DNA from: Croceibacterium xixiisoli
GTDB lineage: Bacteria > Pseudomonadota > Alphaproteobacteria > Sphingomonadales > Sphingomonadaceae
Direction: 5' to 3'
NCBI RefSeq assembly: GCF_009827305.1
Contig: NZ_WTYJ01000002.1
Location: 496,001-560,000, forward strand
Length of the DNA: 64,000 bases
In this document: one piece after another, positions 43,194-53,420 of the stretch
Layout: every line of letters starts with the position of its first letter
How positions within the stretch are numbered: position 1 is the first letter of the stretch
The notes under the pieces: model-generated
Told to the model about the DNA's origin: nothing
What the model saw: only the letters and a program-made list of their open reading frames with translations
Databases searched by the model: none
Program-made: the position numbers and the translations under genes

Positions 43194-44497
43194 CAGCGCG
43201 TCGCCGCTGCCGCCCGGGTCGGGCCGGCCGGAACCGGGGGGCGGTTCTGCGCCCAGGCGGCAACCCGCCGCGGCACGTCCACCTGCAGATTGGCCCAGAA
43301 CAGCGGGATATCATACACATGATAATTGTTGCCGGGCAGCACATAGGCGCCCAGATTGGGCGGATCACCGATCATCAGCAGGCCATTTGCATCGCAACGG
43401 GCGGGCACGGCACCGCGGATCAGTTCCCCGCTGGTCAATTCGGCATTCGGCACCAGCGTGCCCAGATTGTCGGCTGCCTGCGCCGTGCCGCCCATCAAGC
43501 CATTGATCGGATTAACGCACAGTACCGGCGATGATCCGCGCGGCTGCCCGTCGAAACCGGCCGATTTGCCGTAGATTTCCATCATCAGCCCTGGCTCGGC
43601 CGGTTCGGCAAAGCTGGTCCAGGTGGCAATACAGCCGCCCTGCTGCGGGGTGGCGCAGGCCGGCAGGCCCAGCGCGGGCAGATCATGCTGGAGAGAGACC
43701 GGCCAGCCGACCGGATAGACCATGGCGATGCGCGAACGCAGCGCCGGGTCGCTGCCCCGTTCCCGCAGCAGCCGCAGGATATGCATCGCGCCCTGGCTAT
43801 GGCCGGCAAGTACGATCGGCTTGTCCTTGTCGACGCTGTCCAGGAACACGTCGAATGCCTGTTCGACATCGTGATAGGCGGCATCGAGCGCCAGCTTCGC
43901 ATTGGGCGAATCGGTCAGGAACGCGCCGAAGGTCGCCTGGCGGTAACGCGGGGCCCAGATCTCATCCGCGCGGTTGAACGCGCTGGCCATGCCGCGCAGG
44001 AACAACCGGGCCCGATCATGCGACTTGGCATCGGTCAGCGGGCCGTTCCACTGCGTGCGTTCCAGAAAGCTGGTCGGGTGCACGAAGAACACCGCATAGC
44101 CAGGGCCGGCGGGCGCAGCGTCCGTTCCGGCAGGGACCGGCGCGGGCTGGGCTGCAGCGGTGGTTGCCGGCGTAGGCGAAGCGGTCGCAGGCGCAATCGC
44201 GACAGGGGCGGGCGTCGGGCTGGCGCTTGCCGTGCCTGTCGGGGCGGGCGCTGCCGGATCGGCGGCATAGGCGGGCTGCCAGCGCGACGGATCCTTGTCC
44301 GGGGCAAAGCCAGGCCGGGAAAACCACATGTCGGGATCCAGATAGGCATTGGCCTGCAGTGGATCCTGCTCGACGAATTCTGCTGACGGAACAAAGGCTA
44401 TCTCGATGGCCTTGTCACTGAATATGCGCAGGGCAAACCCTGCGCCCAGGACGATGACGATCAGGATTGCAAAAACATAAAGAAACTTACGCGCCAT
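43193..44497 (-). CDS. DUF3089 alpha/beta hydrolase
   Basis: 434 residues. One N-terminal transmembrane helix (about 5-24), then a Pro/Ala/Thr-rich spacer (about 80-130), and the alpha/beta-hydrolase domain (about 130-420) with the nucleophile elbow GHSQG. DUF3089 members are uncharacterised esterase/lipase-like. The insert of Ala/Pro/Thr between the anchor and the catalytic part is unusual in length. Overlaps the AI-2E family gene by 11 nt. Confidence 0.8.
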   Translation of the reverse strand: MARKFLYVFAILIVIVLGAGFALRIFSDKAIEIAFVPSAEFVEQDPLQANAYLDPDMWFSRPGFAPDKDPSRWQPAYAADPAAPAPTGTASASPTPAPVAIAPATASPTPATTAAAQPAPVPAGTDAAPAGPGYAVFFVHPTSFLERTQWNGPLTDAKSHDRARLFLRGMASAFNRADEIWAPRYRQATFGAFLTDSPNAKLALDAAYHDVEQAFDVFLDSVDKDKPIVLAGHSQGAMHILRLLRERGSDPALRSRIAMVYPVGWPVSLQHDLPALGLPACATPQQGGCIATWTSFAEPAEPGLMMEIYGKSAGFDGQPRGSSPVLCVNPINGLMGGTAQAADNLGTLVPNAELTSGELIRGAVPARCDANGLLMIGDPPNLGAYVLPGNNYHVYDIPLFWANLQVDVPRRVAAWAQNRPPVPAGPTRAAAATR

Positions 44498-45596
44498 CAG
44501 GTTCTGCGCCTTTCGCCAATTGTTCTTCTGCCTCGGCCCGCTCGCTCCGGCGTTCGAGCACCACCTTGATCATGGCCATCAGCGGATCGGCCAGAAACAG
44601 GCCGACGACGCCGAACAAAATGCCCATGATCAGCTGCGCTCCCAACACCAGCGCGGGGGCAAGATCGACCGTCTTTTTCGCGATCAGCGGAATGATCACA
44701 TAGCCATCAATCGTCTGCACCGCAAAATAGACGAAGACGGTGTAAACCCCGGTATCGACGCCGCCGGAAAAGCCGACCAGCACCATCAGCACGCCGGAAA
44801 CCACCGCGCCGATATTGGGGATGAAGGCCAGCAGCCCCGTCAATATGCCCAGTAGGGCCGCCATGGGCACGTCATAAAGCGACAGCATCAGCCAGGTGAA
44901 AATCCCTTCCACCACCATGCCCAGCACGCGGCCGGCCATCAGCCGTCGCATGGTCGCCGCCATGCGTGACGCCACGATGAAGAAATCGCTGCGCCTTTCG
45001 CTGGGCAGCATCCAGGCGACGCCGCGTTCATAGAGGCGCGGCTCCAGCGCGACATAGATGCCGATGATCAGCACCAGCACCAGCGTGGTGATGCCGCCGA
45101 GAAACCCGCCAATCGCCTTGGTGATCGTGCCAACGCCGCTCATCAGCGTGCCGGCAACCTGCTGCACATCCTCGTGGCGAATGGCAAATCCCTGATCCTG
45201 CAGCCAGTTCAGCAGCAGATTGACCTGCGATGTGACGAGGGCGGGCAGTTCGGCCGCCTCCTGCGTGATCTGGGTACCGGCAAAGATGCTCAGCCAGACC
45301 AGAAAACCGATCGCCAGCAACAGCACCAGTCCGATTCGCAGGCCCCGGGGGATCTTCAGCACCCGGCCGATCAGCCGCGCACCGCCGTCCAGCATGGCGG
45401 CGAAAACCATCGCACCGAAGATCACCAGCAGCGGCTGGGCGATATAGACCGCCAGCATGGCCAGCCCGACCACCGATACCCAGACGATGGCGCGCTGGAT
45501 CTCCTTGCGCAATTCCGGGTTGGCAATGTCGGTGGGCGCCGCACCAAGCGGGCGATCGCTACCGATTCGATCGTCAGTCTCGCTCAACCGGAACAT
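44487..45596 (-). CDS. AI-2E family (PerM-like) transporter
   Basis: 369 residues from ATG 45596. Eight or so transmembrane helices, with the family pattern LLAFIPNIGAVVSG in the second half. Family members include AI-2 exporters and Na+/H+ antiporters; the substrate cannot be inferred. The longer version has a low-similarity N-terminus. Overlaps the hydrolase gene. Confidence 0.85.
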   Translation of the reverse strand: MFRLSETDDRIGSDRPLGAAPTDIANPELRKEIQRAIVWVSVVGLAMLAVYIAQPLLVIFGAMVFAAMLDGGARLIGRVLKIPRGLRIGLVLLLAIGFLVWLSIFAGTQITQEAAELPALVTSQVNLLLNWLQDQGFAIRHEDVQQVAGTLMSGVGTITKAIGGFLGGITTLVLVLIIGIYVALEPRLYERGVAWMLPSERRSDFFIVASRMAATMRRLMAGRVLGMVVEGIFTWLMLSLYDVPMAALLGILTGLLAFIPNIGAVVSGVLMVLVGFSGGVDTGVYTVFVYFAVQTIDGYVIIPLIAKKTVDLAPALVLGAQLIMGILFGVVGLFLADPLMAMIKVVLERRSERAEAEEQLAKGAEPDGA

Positions 45597-45684
45597 CCCC
45601 TGTTTATCGCCCGCTGCACAGATACAGCGGATGGCGTGATCCAGGCCGGCTGTGGCCCGATGCTCTAGCGGATCGTTCGGCGCG

Positions 45685-46620
45685 CTATTCGGTTCCCAGC
45701 TCCGCCTTCGCCGGGCGCAGCGTGTTCCAGGCCCGTTCCCCGCGCAGGGCGCCGATCCAGCTGAGCGGGTTCCAGCCCGCCGTCCCATCTAGGGAGAAGG
45801 TGATGAATTCGGCCCGCCCGCCAATATCGGCCAGCCGCACCGGACCGCCCAGACCATTGCCGAACGGCGCCGCGGGCGCCCTGCTGTCGGCCGAATGGTC
45901 ACGATTGTCACCCATCAGGAACACATGGCCATCGGGTACCTGGGTTTCGGGGAAATTGTCGTAGGGATTGTCGGTGCGGTGATCGATGATCAGATAGGTC
46001 GCGCCATTGGGCAGCGTTTCGCGCAGCGTGGGCGGCTCGTAAAATTCCGCGCCGGTGGCTTCGCGCACGCGATAGGGTTCAAAGGCGCGTAGGCAGGGGG
46101 CAGGGCGGGCCGCGCCCTCATCGCACATCTGGCTGTCCACCGGAATGCGCACAGGCGGCACCACTTCCTGGGGCACCAGATCGCCATTCAGGAAAATCTG
46201 GCCATTGATCACGGCGATCCGGTCACCGGGCAGGGCGACCACGCGTTTGATGTAATCGGTCGCATCATTGGGCGGAACGGCGATGACGATGTCGCCATAT
46301 TGCGGATCGGCCGGCGCCATGCGCCAATCGCTGCGGGGCAGCAGATGGAAGCTCGCCGAAACCCAGCTCCAGCCATAGGGATATTTGGACACCACCAGCC
46401 GATCCCCCACCAACAGATTGGGCACCATGCTGGCGCTGGGGATATAGAATGGCTTGGCCACCAGCGTATGGAACGCCAGCACCCCCAGCAGCATCAGGAT
46501 CAGCCCGCGCAGTTCAGCCCACCAGTTGACCTTTTTCTCGGCCGGCTCAGCGGCTGATGCACCGCCGCTGGCAGCGGGGTCGGGCTCGGTCACGGGGGGA
46601 AGGCCATCGGCTTGCGTCAT
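45685..46620 (-). CDS. lepB: Signal peptidase I (second of two)
   Basis: 311 residues. One transmembrane helix (about 38-55), nucleophile S64 (IPSASMVP), base K125 ([11 protein letters not shown]) and [11 protein letters not shown]. It differs considerably from the copy at 27049-27903 (Ala for Gly in the nucleophile motif; a longer cytoplasmic part). Overlaps acpS by 4 nt in pyrE-pdxJ-acpS-lepB. Confidence 0.94.
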   Translation of the reverse strand: MTQADGLPPVTEPDPAASGGASAAEPAEKKVNWWAELRGLILMLLGVLAFHTLVAKPFYIPSASMVPNLLVGDRLVVSKYPYGWSWVSASFHLLPRSDWRMAPADPQYGDIVIAVPPNDATDYIKRVVALPGDRIAVINGQIFLNGDLVPQEVVPPVRIPVDSQMCDEGAARPAPCLRAFEPYRVREATGAEFYEPPTLRETLPNGATYLIIDHRTDNPYDNFPETQVPDGHVFLMGDNRDHSADSRAPAAPFGNGLGGPVRLADIGGRAEFITFSLDGTAGWNPLSWIGALRGERAWNTLRPAKAELGTE

Positions 46621-47021
46621 GGGAGGGGATTTGCCTCAATGATCACAAATGCCTGTGCCCAGGGGTGATCGTCAGTCAGGGTAAGATGGATCACCGCCTC
46701 ATGGCCCTGCGGGACCATTTCGGCAAGCCGCGCCGCCGCGCCGCCGGTCAGCGCCAGCGTGGGGGCGCCCGATGGGGCGTTGATCACGCCGATGTCCTTC
46801 ATGAACACCCCGCGCGCAAAGCCCGTGCCGACCGCCTTGGAGAAAGCTTCCTTGGCGGCGAAGCGTTTGGCGTAGGTGCCCGCGCGGGTGAAGGGCCGGC
46901 GCGCGGCCTTGGCGCGTTCGATCTCGGTGAACACGCGCTGTTCGAACCGGTCGCCGTGCCGGGCGAGGGCAGCCTCGATCCGGTCGATATTGCACAGGTC
47001 GGAACCCAGCCCGATGATCAT
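46617..47021 (-). CDS. acpS: Holo-[acyl-carrier-protein] synthase
   Basis: 134 residues. [13 protein letters not shown] near the start and [13 protein letters not shown], with the catalytic Asp and Glu, are intact. Transfers 4'-phosphopantetheine from CoA to ACP. 13 nt after pdxJ and overlapping lepB. Confidence 0.95.
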   Translation of the reverse strand: MIIGLGSDLCNIDRIEAALARHGDRFEQRVFTEIERAKAARRPFTRAGTYAKRFAAKEAFSKAVGTGFARGVFMKDIGVINAPSGAPTLALTGGAAARLAEMVPQGHEAVIHLTLTDDHPWAQAFVIIEANPLP

Positions 47022-47034
47022 GCCAGCCGGTCCA

Positions 47035-47763
47035 TCAGCGGGCCAGATCCATCATCTCTCGCATCCGCCGCACGGCCGGCTCCAGGCCGACAAATACCGC
47101 TTCGCCAATCAGATAGTGGCCGATGTTCAGTTCAGCCAGCTGCGGAATCGCGGCGATCGGCTGCACATTTTCATAGGTCAGCCCATGGCCGGCGTGCGGT
47201 TCGATGCCGTTCTTGGCCGCCAGCGCGGCCATATCGGCAATGCGCTTGAGCTCGATGGCGCGCGTTTCGCCCGTGGCATGGGCATATTCGCCAGTGTGGA
47301 ATTCGACCACCGGCGCCCCCAGCCGCAAGGCTGCATCGAGCTGGCGCTCGTCCGGCGCGATGAACAGGCTCACCCTGATGCCCGCATCGGTCAGGCGGGA
47401 AACGATGGGTTGCAACTGATTGTGCAGTCCCGCTGCGTCCAGTCCGCCTTCGGTCGTGCGCTCTTCGCGCTTTTCCGGCACGATGCAGGCGGCATGCGGG
47501 CGGTGGGCCAGCGCGATGGCCAGCATTTCCTCCGTCGCCGCCATCTCCAGATTCAGTGGCAGATTGGTTGCTTCCTGGATTCGTCGCAGATCATCGTCAC
47601 GGATGTGCCGACGATCTTCGCGCAAATGCGCGGTGATGCCGTCGCCGCCACAGGCCGCCACGATTTCTGCCGCGCGCACGGGATCGGGATGGTCGCCACC
47701 GCGCGCGTTGCGGATGGTGGCGACGTGATCGATGTTGACGCCAAGGCGGAGGGGGGCGGTCAC
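47035..47763 (-). CDS. pdxJ: Pyridoxine 5'-phosphate synthase
   Basis: 242 residues. The (beta/alpha)8 start [18 protein letters not shown] and the [11 protein letters not shown] segment are typical. Condenses 1-deoxyxylulose 5-phosphate with 3-amino-2-oxopropyl phosphate to make PNP, the vitamin B6 precursor. Overlaps pyrE by 4 nt. Confidence 0.96.
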   Translation of the reverse strand: MTAPLRLGVNIDHVATIRNARGGDHPDPVRAAEIVAACGGDGITAHLREDRRHIRDDDLRRIQEATNLPLNLEMAATEEMLAIALAHRPHAACIVPEKREERTTEGGLDAAGLHNQLQPIVSRLTDAGIRVSLFIAPDERQLDAALRLGAPVVEFHTGEYAHATGETRAIELKRIADMAALAAKNGIEPHAGHGLTYENVQPIAAIPQLAELNIGHYLIGEAVFVGLEPAVRRMREMMDLAR

Positions 47764-48341
47764 TCCTGGCGGCTTCCTGGCTTCTGGACCGGAATGGCGG
47801 CCAGCTCTGCGGGAACCTCGTCTTCGGCATAGGTCGGGAAATTGAGCGCCACCAGGGAAGTATAGGGCACACCCAGATCCACCTCGCCGCCGCTGCGGTC
47901 GACCAGCGAGCAGGCGGCGACGATCTGGCCGCCGGCCTTGCGCACCGAATCCATGGCTTCGCGGCTGGAAAGGCCGGTGGTCACGACATCTTCCACCAGC
48001 AGGATTCGTTCACCGGATTCGACGGTGAAACCCCGGCGCAGTTCGAAAGTGCCGGTCGGACGTTCGACAAAGATCGCATCCTTGCCCAGCGCGCGGCCCA
48101 TTTCATGGCCGATGATGACCCCGCCCATGGCCGGCGCGACCACCTTGTCGATCTGCGCGCGCAGATCGCGCGGGATTTTCTGCGCCAGCGCGCGGGCCAG
48201 ATTGCCGGCCCGCTCCGCATTCATCAGCACGCGGGCGCACTGCAGGTAATGGGCACTGTGGCGCCCTGACGACAGGCGGAAATGCCCTTCCAGCAATGCC
48301 TGGCTGGCGCGGAATTCGGCAAGAACCTCGTCTTCGGTCAT
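47760..48341 (-). CDS. pyrE: Orotate phosphoribosyltransferase
   Basis: 193 residues from ATG 48341 ([10 protein letters not shown]), the usual family opening; ATG 48389 would add 16 residues and has GAGGGG directly against it. The PRPP-binding block [11 protein letters not shown] is intact. Makes OMP from orotate in pyrimidine synthesis. First gene of pyrE-pdxJ-acpS-lepB. Confidence 0.92.
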   Translation of the reverse strand: MTEDEVLAEFRASQALLEGHFRLSSGRHSAHYLQCARVLMNAERAGNLARALAQKIPRDLRAQIDKVVAPAMGGVIIGHEMGRALGKDAIFVERPTGTFELRRGFTVESGERILLVEDVVTTGLSSREAMDSVRKAGGQIVAACSLVDRSGGEVDLGVPYTSLVALNFPTYAEDEVPAELAAIPVQKPGSRQE

Positions 48342-48416
48342 GGGGGTACTACTGCCTTTCGCTTGCACGGTCTTGGTTGTCGCGGCCATCCCCTCAGGCC
48401 TTGGGGAATGGCCAGG

Positions 48417-48436
48417 CTGTCACCCGCAGGTGACAG
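48417..48436. promoter_or_regulatory. Perfect hairpin between pyrE and coxB
   Basis: CTGTCACC and GGTGACAG form an 8-bp stem with a CGCA loop in the divergent region. It could be an operator or a leader structure for either direction. The rest of 48390-48649 shows one TATAAC at 48474 but no clear -35. Confidence 0.35.
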
Positions 48437-48649
48437 ATCGATGTCCATCTGCGGCGGTGCTGAACCGGGTCTGTATAACGGGGAAAATGCCCGTCCTGTT
48501 ACCGGTGTTGTTACCGGACCTGTCGAAAAATCTCCCTAGAAGCGCTTGAGGCATGGGGCAAGCGGGCGTATAGGCCCGCCCGAACAGGCCCGAATAGCGG
48601 CCGCCCTGGGGCATGGGCGCCCCAAAAGAGAACGGAAAGCGTCAGATCG

Positions 48650-49750
48650 ATGAAACTCGGCGAATTCGCCCTCAAGCGGTTGCATGCCCCTATGATTCTC
48701 GCAGCCTTGATGTCTGTGGCCGTTGTGCCACAGGTTGCTATGGCTGCGCCCGCTCCGGCGGCACCGGTTACGGCTGAGGTTGCTCCGGCAACGCCTGCTG
48801 CTGGCGCTCCGGCTGCTGAAGCGGCGGCTGCACCTACTGCCGATGCAGCAGCTGCCACGACTGCAGAAGCGGCTGCACCGGCCTATCAGCATCTTGGTCC
48901 TGAATGGATCAAGGGCCAGCCGCATGCGAAGGGCATTACCTTCCAGGATCAGTATTCGCCGAACGGCCATTACGCACAGTGGATGCATGATTATCGGCTG
49001 CTGCCGATCATCATTTTCATGAGCGTGTTCGTGCTGCTCCTGCTGCTGTGGGTGATGTTCCGCTACAACCGCAAGTCCAACCCCGTTCCTTCGAAGACCA
49101 GCCACAACACGCTGATCGAAATCATCTGGACCGCGGTGCCTGTGCTGGTGCTGGTTGTGATCGCGATCCCGTCGATGACGTTGCTCTCCCGCCAGTACAA
49201 GAGCCCGCCGGAAGATGCGGTGACGATCAAGGCGATCGGTTACCAGTGGTATTGGGGCTATGAATACCCCGACAATGGCGGCTTCGAAGTCATCTCCAAC
49301 ATGATGCCGGAAGAAGAAGCCAAGGCGAAGGGGTTCCCGACTCATCTGGAAGTCGACAACCGCATGGTTGTGCCGGTTGGTGAAAAGATCCGCCTGCAGA
49401 CCTTCGGCGCCGACGTGATCCACTCTTTCGCTGTCCCGAGCCTCTGGTTCAAGCTGGACGCGGTTCCGGGCCGGATCAACGAACGTGAACTCTTCATCAG
49501 CGAACCGGGCATCTACTACGGCCAGTGTTCGGAACTGTGCGGTGCGCGCCATGGCTACATGCCGATCGCCATCGAAGCCGTTCCCCGGCCTCAGTTCGAA
49601 GCATGGGTGCTGTCGCAGGGCGGTACCGTCGGCAACGCCGAAGCGGAAGCTCCGGCTGCCGCAGCGCCCGCTGCTGCCGCTCCGGCGGCAGAAGCTCCCG
49701 CTGCTGGCGAAAGCCCCGCTGCCGCTCCGGCCGCTGCTCCGGCAGCCTGA
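48650..49750 (+). CDS. coxB: Cytochrome c oxidase subunit II
   Basis: 366 residues. Signal peptide, an Ala/Pro-rich segment of about 50 residues, two transmembrane helices (about 118-140 and 160-185) and the CuA domain: H258, C293, C297, H301 and M304 are the ligands. The C-terminus carries a 40-residue Ala/Pro/Glu tail beyond the fold. Receives electrons from cytochrome c. First gene of the oxidase operon. Confidence 0.95.
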   Translation: MKLGEFALKRLHAPMILAALMSVAVVPQVAMAAPAPAAPVTAEVAPATPAAGAPAAEAAAAPTADAAAATTAEAAAPAYQHLGPEWIKGQPHAKGITFQDQYSPNGHYAQWMHDYRLLPIIIFMSVFVLLLLLWVMFRYNRKSNPVPSKTSHNTLIEIIWTAVPVLVLVVIAIPSMTLLSRQYKSPPEDAVTIKAIGYQWYWGYEYPDNGGFEVISNMMPEEEAKAKGFPTHLEVDNRMVVPVGEKIRLQTFGADVIHSFAVPSLWFKLDAVPGRINERELFISEPGIYYGQCSELCGARHGYMPIAIEAVPRPQFEAWVLSQGGTVGNAEAEAPAAAAPAAAAPAAEAPAAGESPAAAPAAAPAA

Positions 49751-49811
49751 CCGAACCCGCTGCCTTACCGGCTAAGCGCAACGACATAAGACTGACAGGG
49801 TACGACACAGT

Positions 49812-51530
49812 ATGGCCACCACCGCCGACACCTTTCAGGCCCATCATGATGATCATCATCATGATCATGACGCCGATCACAAACCGCCGTTCTTTGCCCG
49901 CTGGTTCATGTCCACGAACCATAAGGATATCGGCACGCTCTATCTGATCTTCGCGATTATCGCGGGGATCATTGGTGGCGGCATTTCCGGCCTGATGCGC
50001 TGGGAACTGGCCACGCCGGGCCTGCAGATCATGGGCGAAATCGTCCAGTTCCTGGGCGGCGAAGGCTCGTTCGACGAACAGGGCCACATGTGGAACGTGC
50101 TGATCACGGCCCACGGCCTGATCATGGTGTTCTTCATGGTCATGCCGGCCATGATCGGCGGCTTCGGCAACTGGTTCGTGCCGCTGATGATCGGCGCGCC
50201 GGACATGGCGTTCCCGCGCATGAACAACATCTCCTTCTGGTTGACGGTTGCCGGCTTCCTGTCGCTGATGATGTCGGCCTTCGTTCCGGGCGGCACCTGG
50301 CACGGTGCTGGCACGGGCTGGACGGTCTATGCGCCGCTCTCGACCACCGGTTCGGTCGGTCCTGCAGTCGATTTCGCCATCTTCTCGCTCCACCTTTCGG
50401 GTGCGGGCTCGATCATGGGCGCGATCAACTTCATTACCACCATTCTCAACATGCGCGCTCCGGGCATGACGCTGCACAAGATGCCGCTGTTCGCCTGGTC
50501 GGTGCTGGTTACCGCTTTCCTGCTGCTGCTCGCGCTGCCGGTTCTGGCCGCCGCGATCACCATGCTGATCACCGACCGCAACTTCGGTACCACCTTCTTC
50601 GATCCGTCGGGCGGTGGCGATCCGATCCTGTACCAGCACCTGTTCTGGTTCTTCGGTCACCCTGAAGTGTACATCATGATTCTGCCGGGCTTCGGCATTG
50701 TCAGCCAGATCGTCGCGACCTTCTGCCGCAAGCCGGTGTTCGGTTACCTCGGCATGGCCTACGCCATGGTCGCCATCGGCGTGGTCGGCTTCATCGTCTG
50801 GGCGCACCACATGTACACCGTGGGTCTGGACGTGAACACGAAGATGTATTTCACGGCCGCAACCATGATCATCGCGGTGCCTACCGGCATCAAGATCTTC
50901 AGCTGGATCGCCACGATGTGGGGCGGCAGCATGGAGTTCAAGAGCCCGATGGTCTGGGCCCTGGGCTTCATCTTCCTCTTCACCGTCGGCGGCGTGACCG
51001 GCGTGGTGCTGGCCAATGGCGGCATCGACGACAATCTGCACGACACCTATTATGTGGTCGCGCACTTCCACTACGTGCTCTCGATGGGTGCCGTGTTCTC
51101 GCTCTTCGCCGGTTTCTACTACTGGTTCCCGAAGATGAGCGGCCGGATGCACAGCGAACTGCTGGCCCACCTGCACTTCTGGGTGTTCTTCGTCGGCGTG
51201 AACGTGGTGTTCTTCCCGCAGCACTTCCTGGGTATGCAGGGCATGCCGCGCCGCTACCCGGATTTCGCGGAAGCCTATGCCTATTGGAACCATGTCTCGA
51301 GCATGGGCTATCTGATCGTGCTGGTGTCGGTTGGGATTTTCTTCCTGAACCTGATCTACGCCTTCACTGCAGGCAAGAAGGCCGCCGGCAACTATTGGGG
51401 CGAAGGTGCAACCACGCTCGAATGGTCGCTGTCCAGCCCGCCGCCGTTCCACCAGTTCGAAACGCTGCCGATCATCGAAGATCACCATTCTTCGGACGAT
51501 CACATCAGCCCGGCTCCGGCCAAGGCCTGA
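49812..51530 (+). CDS. coxA: Cytochrome c oxidase subunit I
   Basis: 572 residues. Twelve transmembrane helices; heme-copper residues are seen in HPEVYIM, HHMYTVG and HFHYV, and the K-channel in PTGIKIF. The N-terminus before the first helix is His/Asp-rich ([13 protein letters not shown]). 61 nt after coxB; ends at a strong terminator hairpin. Confidence 0.97.
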   Translation: MATTADTFQAHHDDHHHDHDADHKPPFFARWFMSTNHKDIGTLYLIFAIIAGIIGGGISGLMRWELATPGLQIMGEIVQFLGGEGSFDEQGHMWNVLITAHGLIMVFFMVMPAMIGGFGNWFVPLMIGAPDMAFPRMNNISFWLTVAGFLSLMMSAFVPGGTWHGAGTGWTVYAPLSTTGSVGPAVDFAIFSLHLSGAGSIMGAINFITTILNMRAPGMTLHKMPLFAWSVLVTAFLLLLALPVLAAAITMLITDRNFGTTFFDPSGGGDPILYQHLFWFFGHPEVYIMILPGFGIVSQIVATFCRKPVFGYLGMAYAMVAIGVVGFIVWAHHMYTVGLDVNTKMYFTAATMIIAVPTGIKIFSWIATMWGGSMEFKSPMVWALGFIFLFTVGGVTGVVLANGGIDDNLHDTYYVVAHFHYVLSMGAVFSLFAGFYYWFPKMSGRMHSELLAHLHFWVFFVGVNVVFFPQHFLGMQGMPRRYPDFAEAYAYWNHVSSMGYLIVLVSVGIFFLNLIYAFTAGKKAAGNYWGEGATTLEWSLSSPPPFHQFETLPIIEDHHSSDDHISPAPAKA

Positions 51531-51548
51531 TCAGCGCGATCCAACAGC

Positions 51549-51579
51549 AAAGGCCGGCGGGGCAACCCGCCGGCCTTTT
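51549..51579. terminator. Terminator after coxA
   Basis: 13-bp stem AAAGGCCGGCGGG / CCCGCCGGCCTTT with a GCAA tetraloop and flanking T. It probably reduces read-through from coxBA into the assembly genes. Confidence 0.8.
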
Positions 51580-51719
51580 GCTTTGTCGGCCCCGCATCGG
51601 CGGCCTGTGGCAAGTGCACCACCATCGCACAGCAATTGTTCGCTCAAGGGGCGGGCAGGGCAGCATTGCCCCAGCCGCCCCTTCCATCTGCCCGCACGCT
51701 GACCTATAGCGCCAACGCC

Positions 51720-52625
51720 ATGTCCCCGGTCAGTGTCACACCTTTGCCCGCCGATTGGCGCGATTTCTACGCGCTGACGAAGCCACGGGTCATGAGCCTG
51801 GTGGTCTTCACCGGCCTGTGCGGCCTGCTGGCGGCGCCCGGCCACATCCATCCCGTGCTCGGCTTTACCGCCATTCTCTGCATCGCGCTGGGCGCAGGCG
51901 GGGCGGCGGCGCTGAACCAGTGGTGGGAAGCCGATATCGACGCCGGGATGAAGCGGACGGCCAAGCGCCCGCTGCCGCAGGGCAAGATGCGGCGCGAGGA
52001 TGCCCGCGATTTCGGCGTGGTTCTCTCGGCCGTCTCGGTCGGCGTGATGGGGCTGGCGATCCACTGGCTCGCCGCCGGCATTCTGGCGCTGTCGATTTTC
52101 TATTACTCGGTCATCTACACCGTCTGGCTCAAGCCGCGCACGCCGCAGAATATCGTCATCGGCGGTGGGGCGGGTGCCTTTCCGCCGCTGATCGGCTGGG
52201 TTGCGGTTACGGGCGATGTCACGCTGATGCCGGTGCTGCTGTTTGCGATCATCTTCACCTGGACGCCGCCGCATTTCTGGGCGCTCGCGCTGTTCGTGAA
52301 GACCGATTATGCCAAGGTCGGCATTCCGATGATGCCAGTCGTCGCGGGCGAGGTTTCGACCCGGCGGCAGATCCTGATCTATGCCGTGCTGCTGGTACCC
52401 ATCGCGGTCGCGCCCTGGCTGATCGGGGAAACGGGCGCCATCTACGGCATTGCCGCGTTGGCGCTGAACGCGGTTTTCGTGGCCCTGTCCGTCCCGGTGG
52501 CGTTTCGCCGGGAAGGGCCGGATGACACGATGCGGCCGGAAAAGCGGTTATTCGCCTATTCGGTCTTCTATCTTTTCGCCTTGTTTGCGGCTCTGGTCGC
52601 GGACCGACTTATCCTTAGCCATTAA
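51720..52625 (+). CDS. ctaB: Protoheme IX farnesyltransferase (heme O synthase)
   Basis: 301 residues from ATG 51720. UbiA-fold prenyltransferase: first Asp-rich motif [15 protein letters not shown] and the later KRPLPQG. Adds farnesyl to heme b for the oxidase. Nine transmembrane helices. Upstream ORF extension lacks a start signal. Confidence 0.93.
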   Translation: MSPVSVTPLPADWRDFYALTKPRVMSLVVFTGLCGLLAAPGHIHPVLGFTAILCIALGAGGAAALNQWWEADIDAGMKRTAKRPLPQGKMRREDARDFGVVLSAVSVGVMGLAIHWLAAGILALSIFYYSVIYTVWLKPRTPQNIVIGGGAGAFPPLIGWVAVTGDVTLMPVLLFAIIFTWTPPHFWALALFVKTDYAKVGIPMMPVVAGEVSTRRQILIYAVLLVPIAVAPWLIGETGAIYGIAALALNAVFVALSVPVAFRREGPDDTMRPEKRLFAYSVFYLFALFAALVADRLILSH

Positions 52626-52658
52626 GGGACTGAGCCACCAATGCCGGGGAACCTGACC

Positions 52659-52778
52659 ATGACACCGGAAGAACAGCGCGCGCTGGAAAAGGCCCGCAAA
52701 TCCCGCAACATCGCGCTGGGCCTGATCCTGGCCGGTTTCGCATTCCTGTTCTACGCCATCACCATCGTGAGGATGTGA
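52659..52778 (+). CDS. Small single-pass membrane protein in the cox cluster
   Basis: 39 residues from ATG 52659 (GGGGA 8 nt upstream); ATG 52641 would add six residues. A charged N-terminus (EEQRALEKARKSRN) and one transmembrane helix ending VRM. Small proteins at this place, between ctaB and ctaG, are conserved in alphaproteobacterial cox clusters and are probably assembly factors. The stop lies 2 nt before ctaG. Confidence 0.68.
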   Translation: MTPEEQRALEKARKSRNIALGLILAGFAFLFYAITIVRM

Positions 52779-52780
52779 TC

Positions 52781-53356
52781 ATGCAGGCGGACGCGAATCT
52801 GCAGCGGCGCAATCTGCGCATCGGGCTGATTTCGCTGCTGGCCGCCTGTGGCATGCTGGCGCTCGGCTTCGCGGCTGTGCCGCTCTATCGCCTGTTCTGC
52901 CAGGTCACCGGTTTTGGCGGCACCACCCAGCGCGCCACCGAACAGCAGGCCAGCCTGGCCGAACGCATGGGGCGCAGCGCCGGGGCGAAGAAGGTGTCGA
53001 TCCGTTTCGATGCCTCGGTCGCACGCAATATGCCGTGGCAGTTCAAGCCCTTGCAGGTGACGGATACGGTCCAGTTCGGGCAGCGTGATATCGCCGTCTA
53101 TCAGGCGACCAATCTGTCGAGCGTCCCGGTCACCGGTAACGCCACCTTCAATGTGGAACCGGAACAGGCAGGGCGGTATTTCCAGAAGATTCAATGCTTC
53201 TGCTTTACCGAACAGACGCTGGAACCGGGCCAGACGGTGGACATGCCGGTGCTGTATTACGTCGATCCGGCCGCGCTGGACGATCCCAACATGAAAGATG
53301 TTGAGCAGATCACGCTCAGCTACACATTCCATCCGGCGAAGAAAGCCGGTTCCTAA
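52781..53356 (+). CDS. ctaG: Cytochrome c oxidase assembly protein CtaG/Cox11
   Basis: 191 residues from ATG 52781; an upstream GTG is the alternative. One transmembrane helix (about 14-33), C40 (LYRLFCQVTGFGG) and the copper-binding pair C139/C141 in QCFCF. Delivers copper to CuB of subunit I. Confidence 0.93.
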   Translation: MQADANLQRRNLRIGLISLLAACGMLALGFAAVPLYRLFCQVTGFGGTTQRATEQQASLAERMGRSAGAKKVSIRFDASVARNMPWQFKPLQVTDTVQFGQRDIAVYQATNLSSVPVTGNATFNVEPEQAGRYFQKIQCFCFTEQTLEPGQTVDMPVLYYVDPAALDDPNMKDVEQITLSYTFHPAKKAGS

Positions 53357-53420
53357 CCACTGGACCAATGCGAAAGGCCCCATTAAGGGCAGCGCAAGGT
53401 AAGGATCAGGACGAGAGCAC

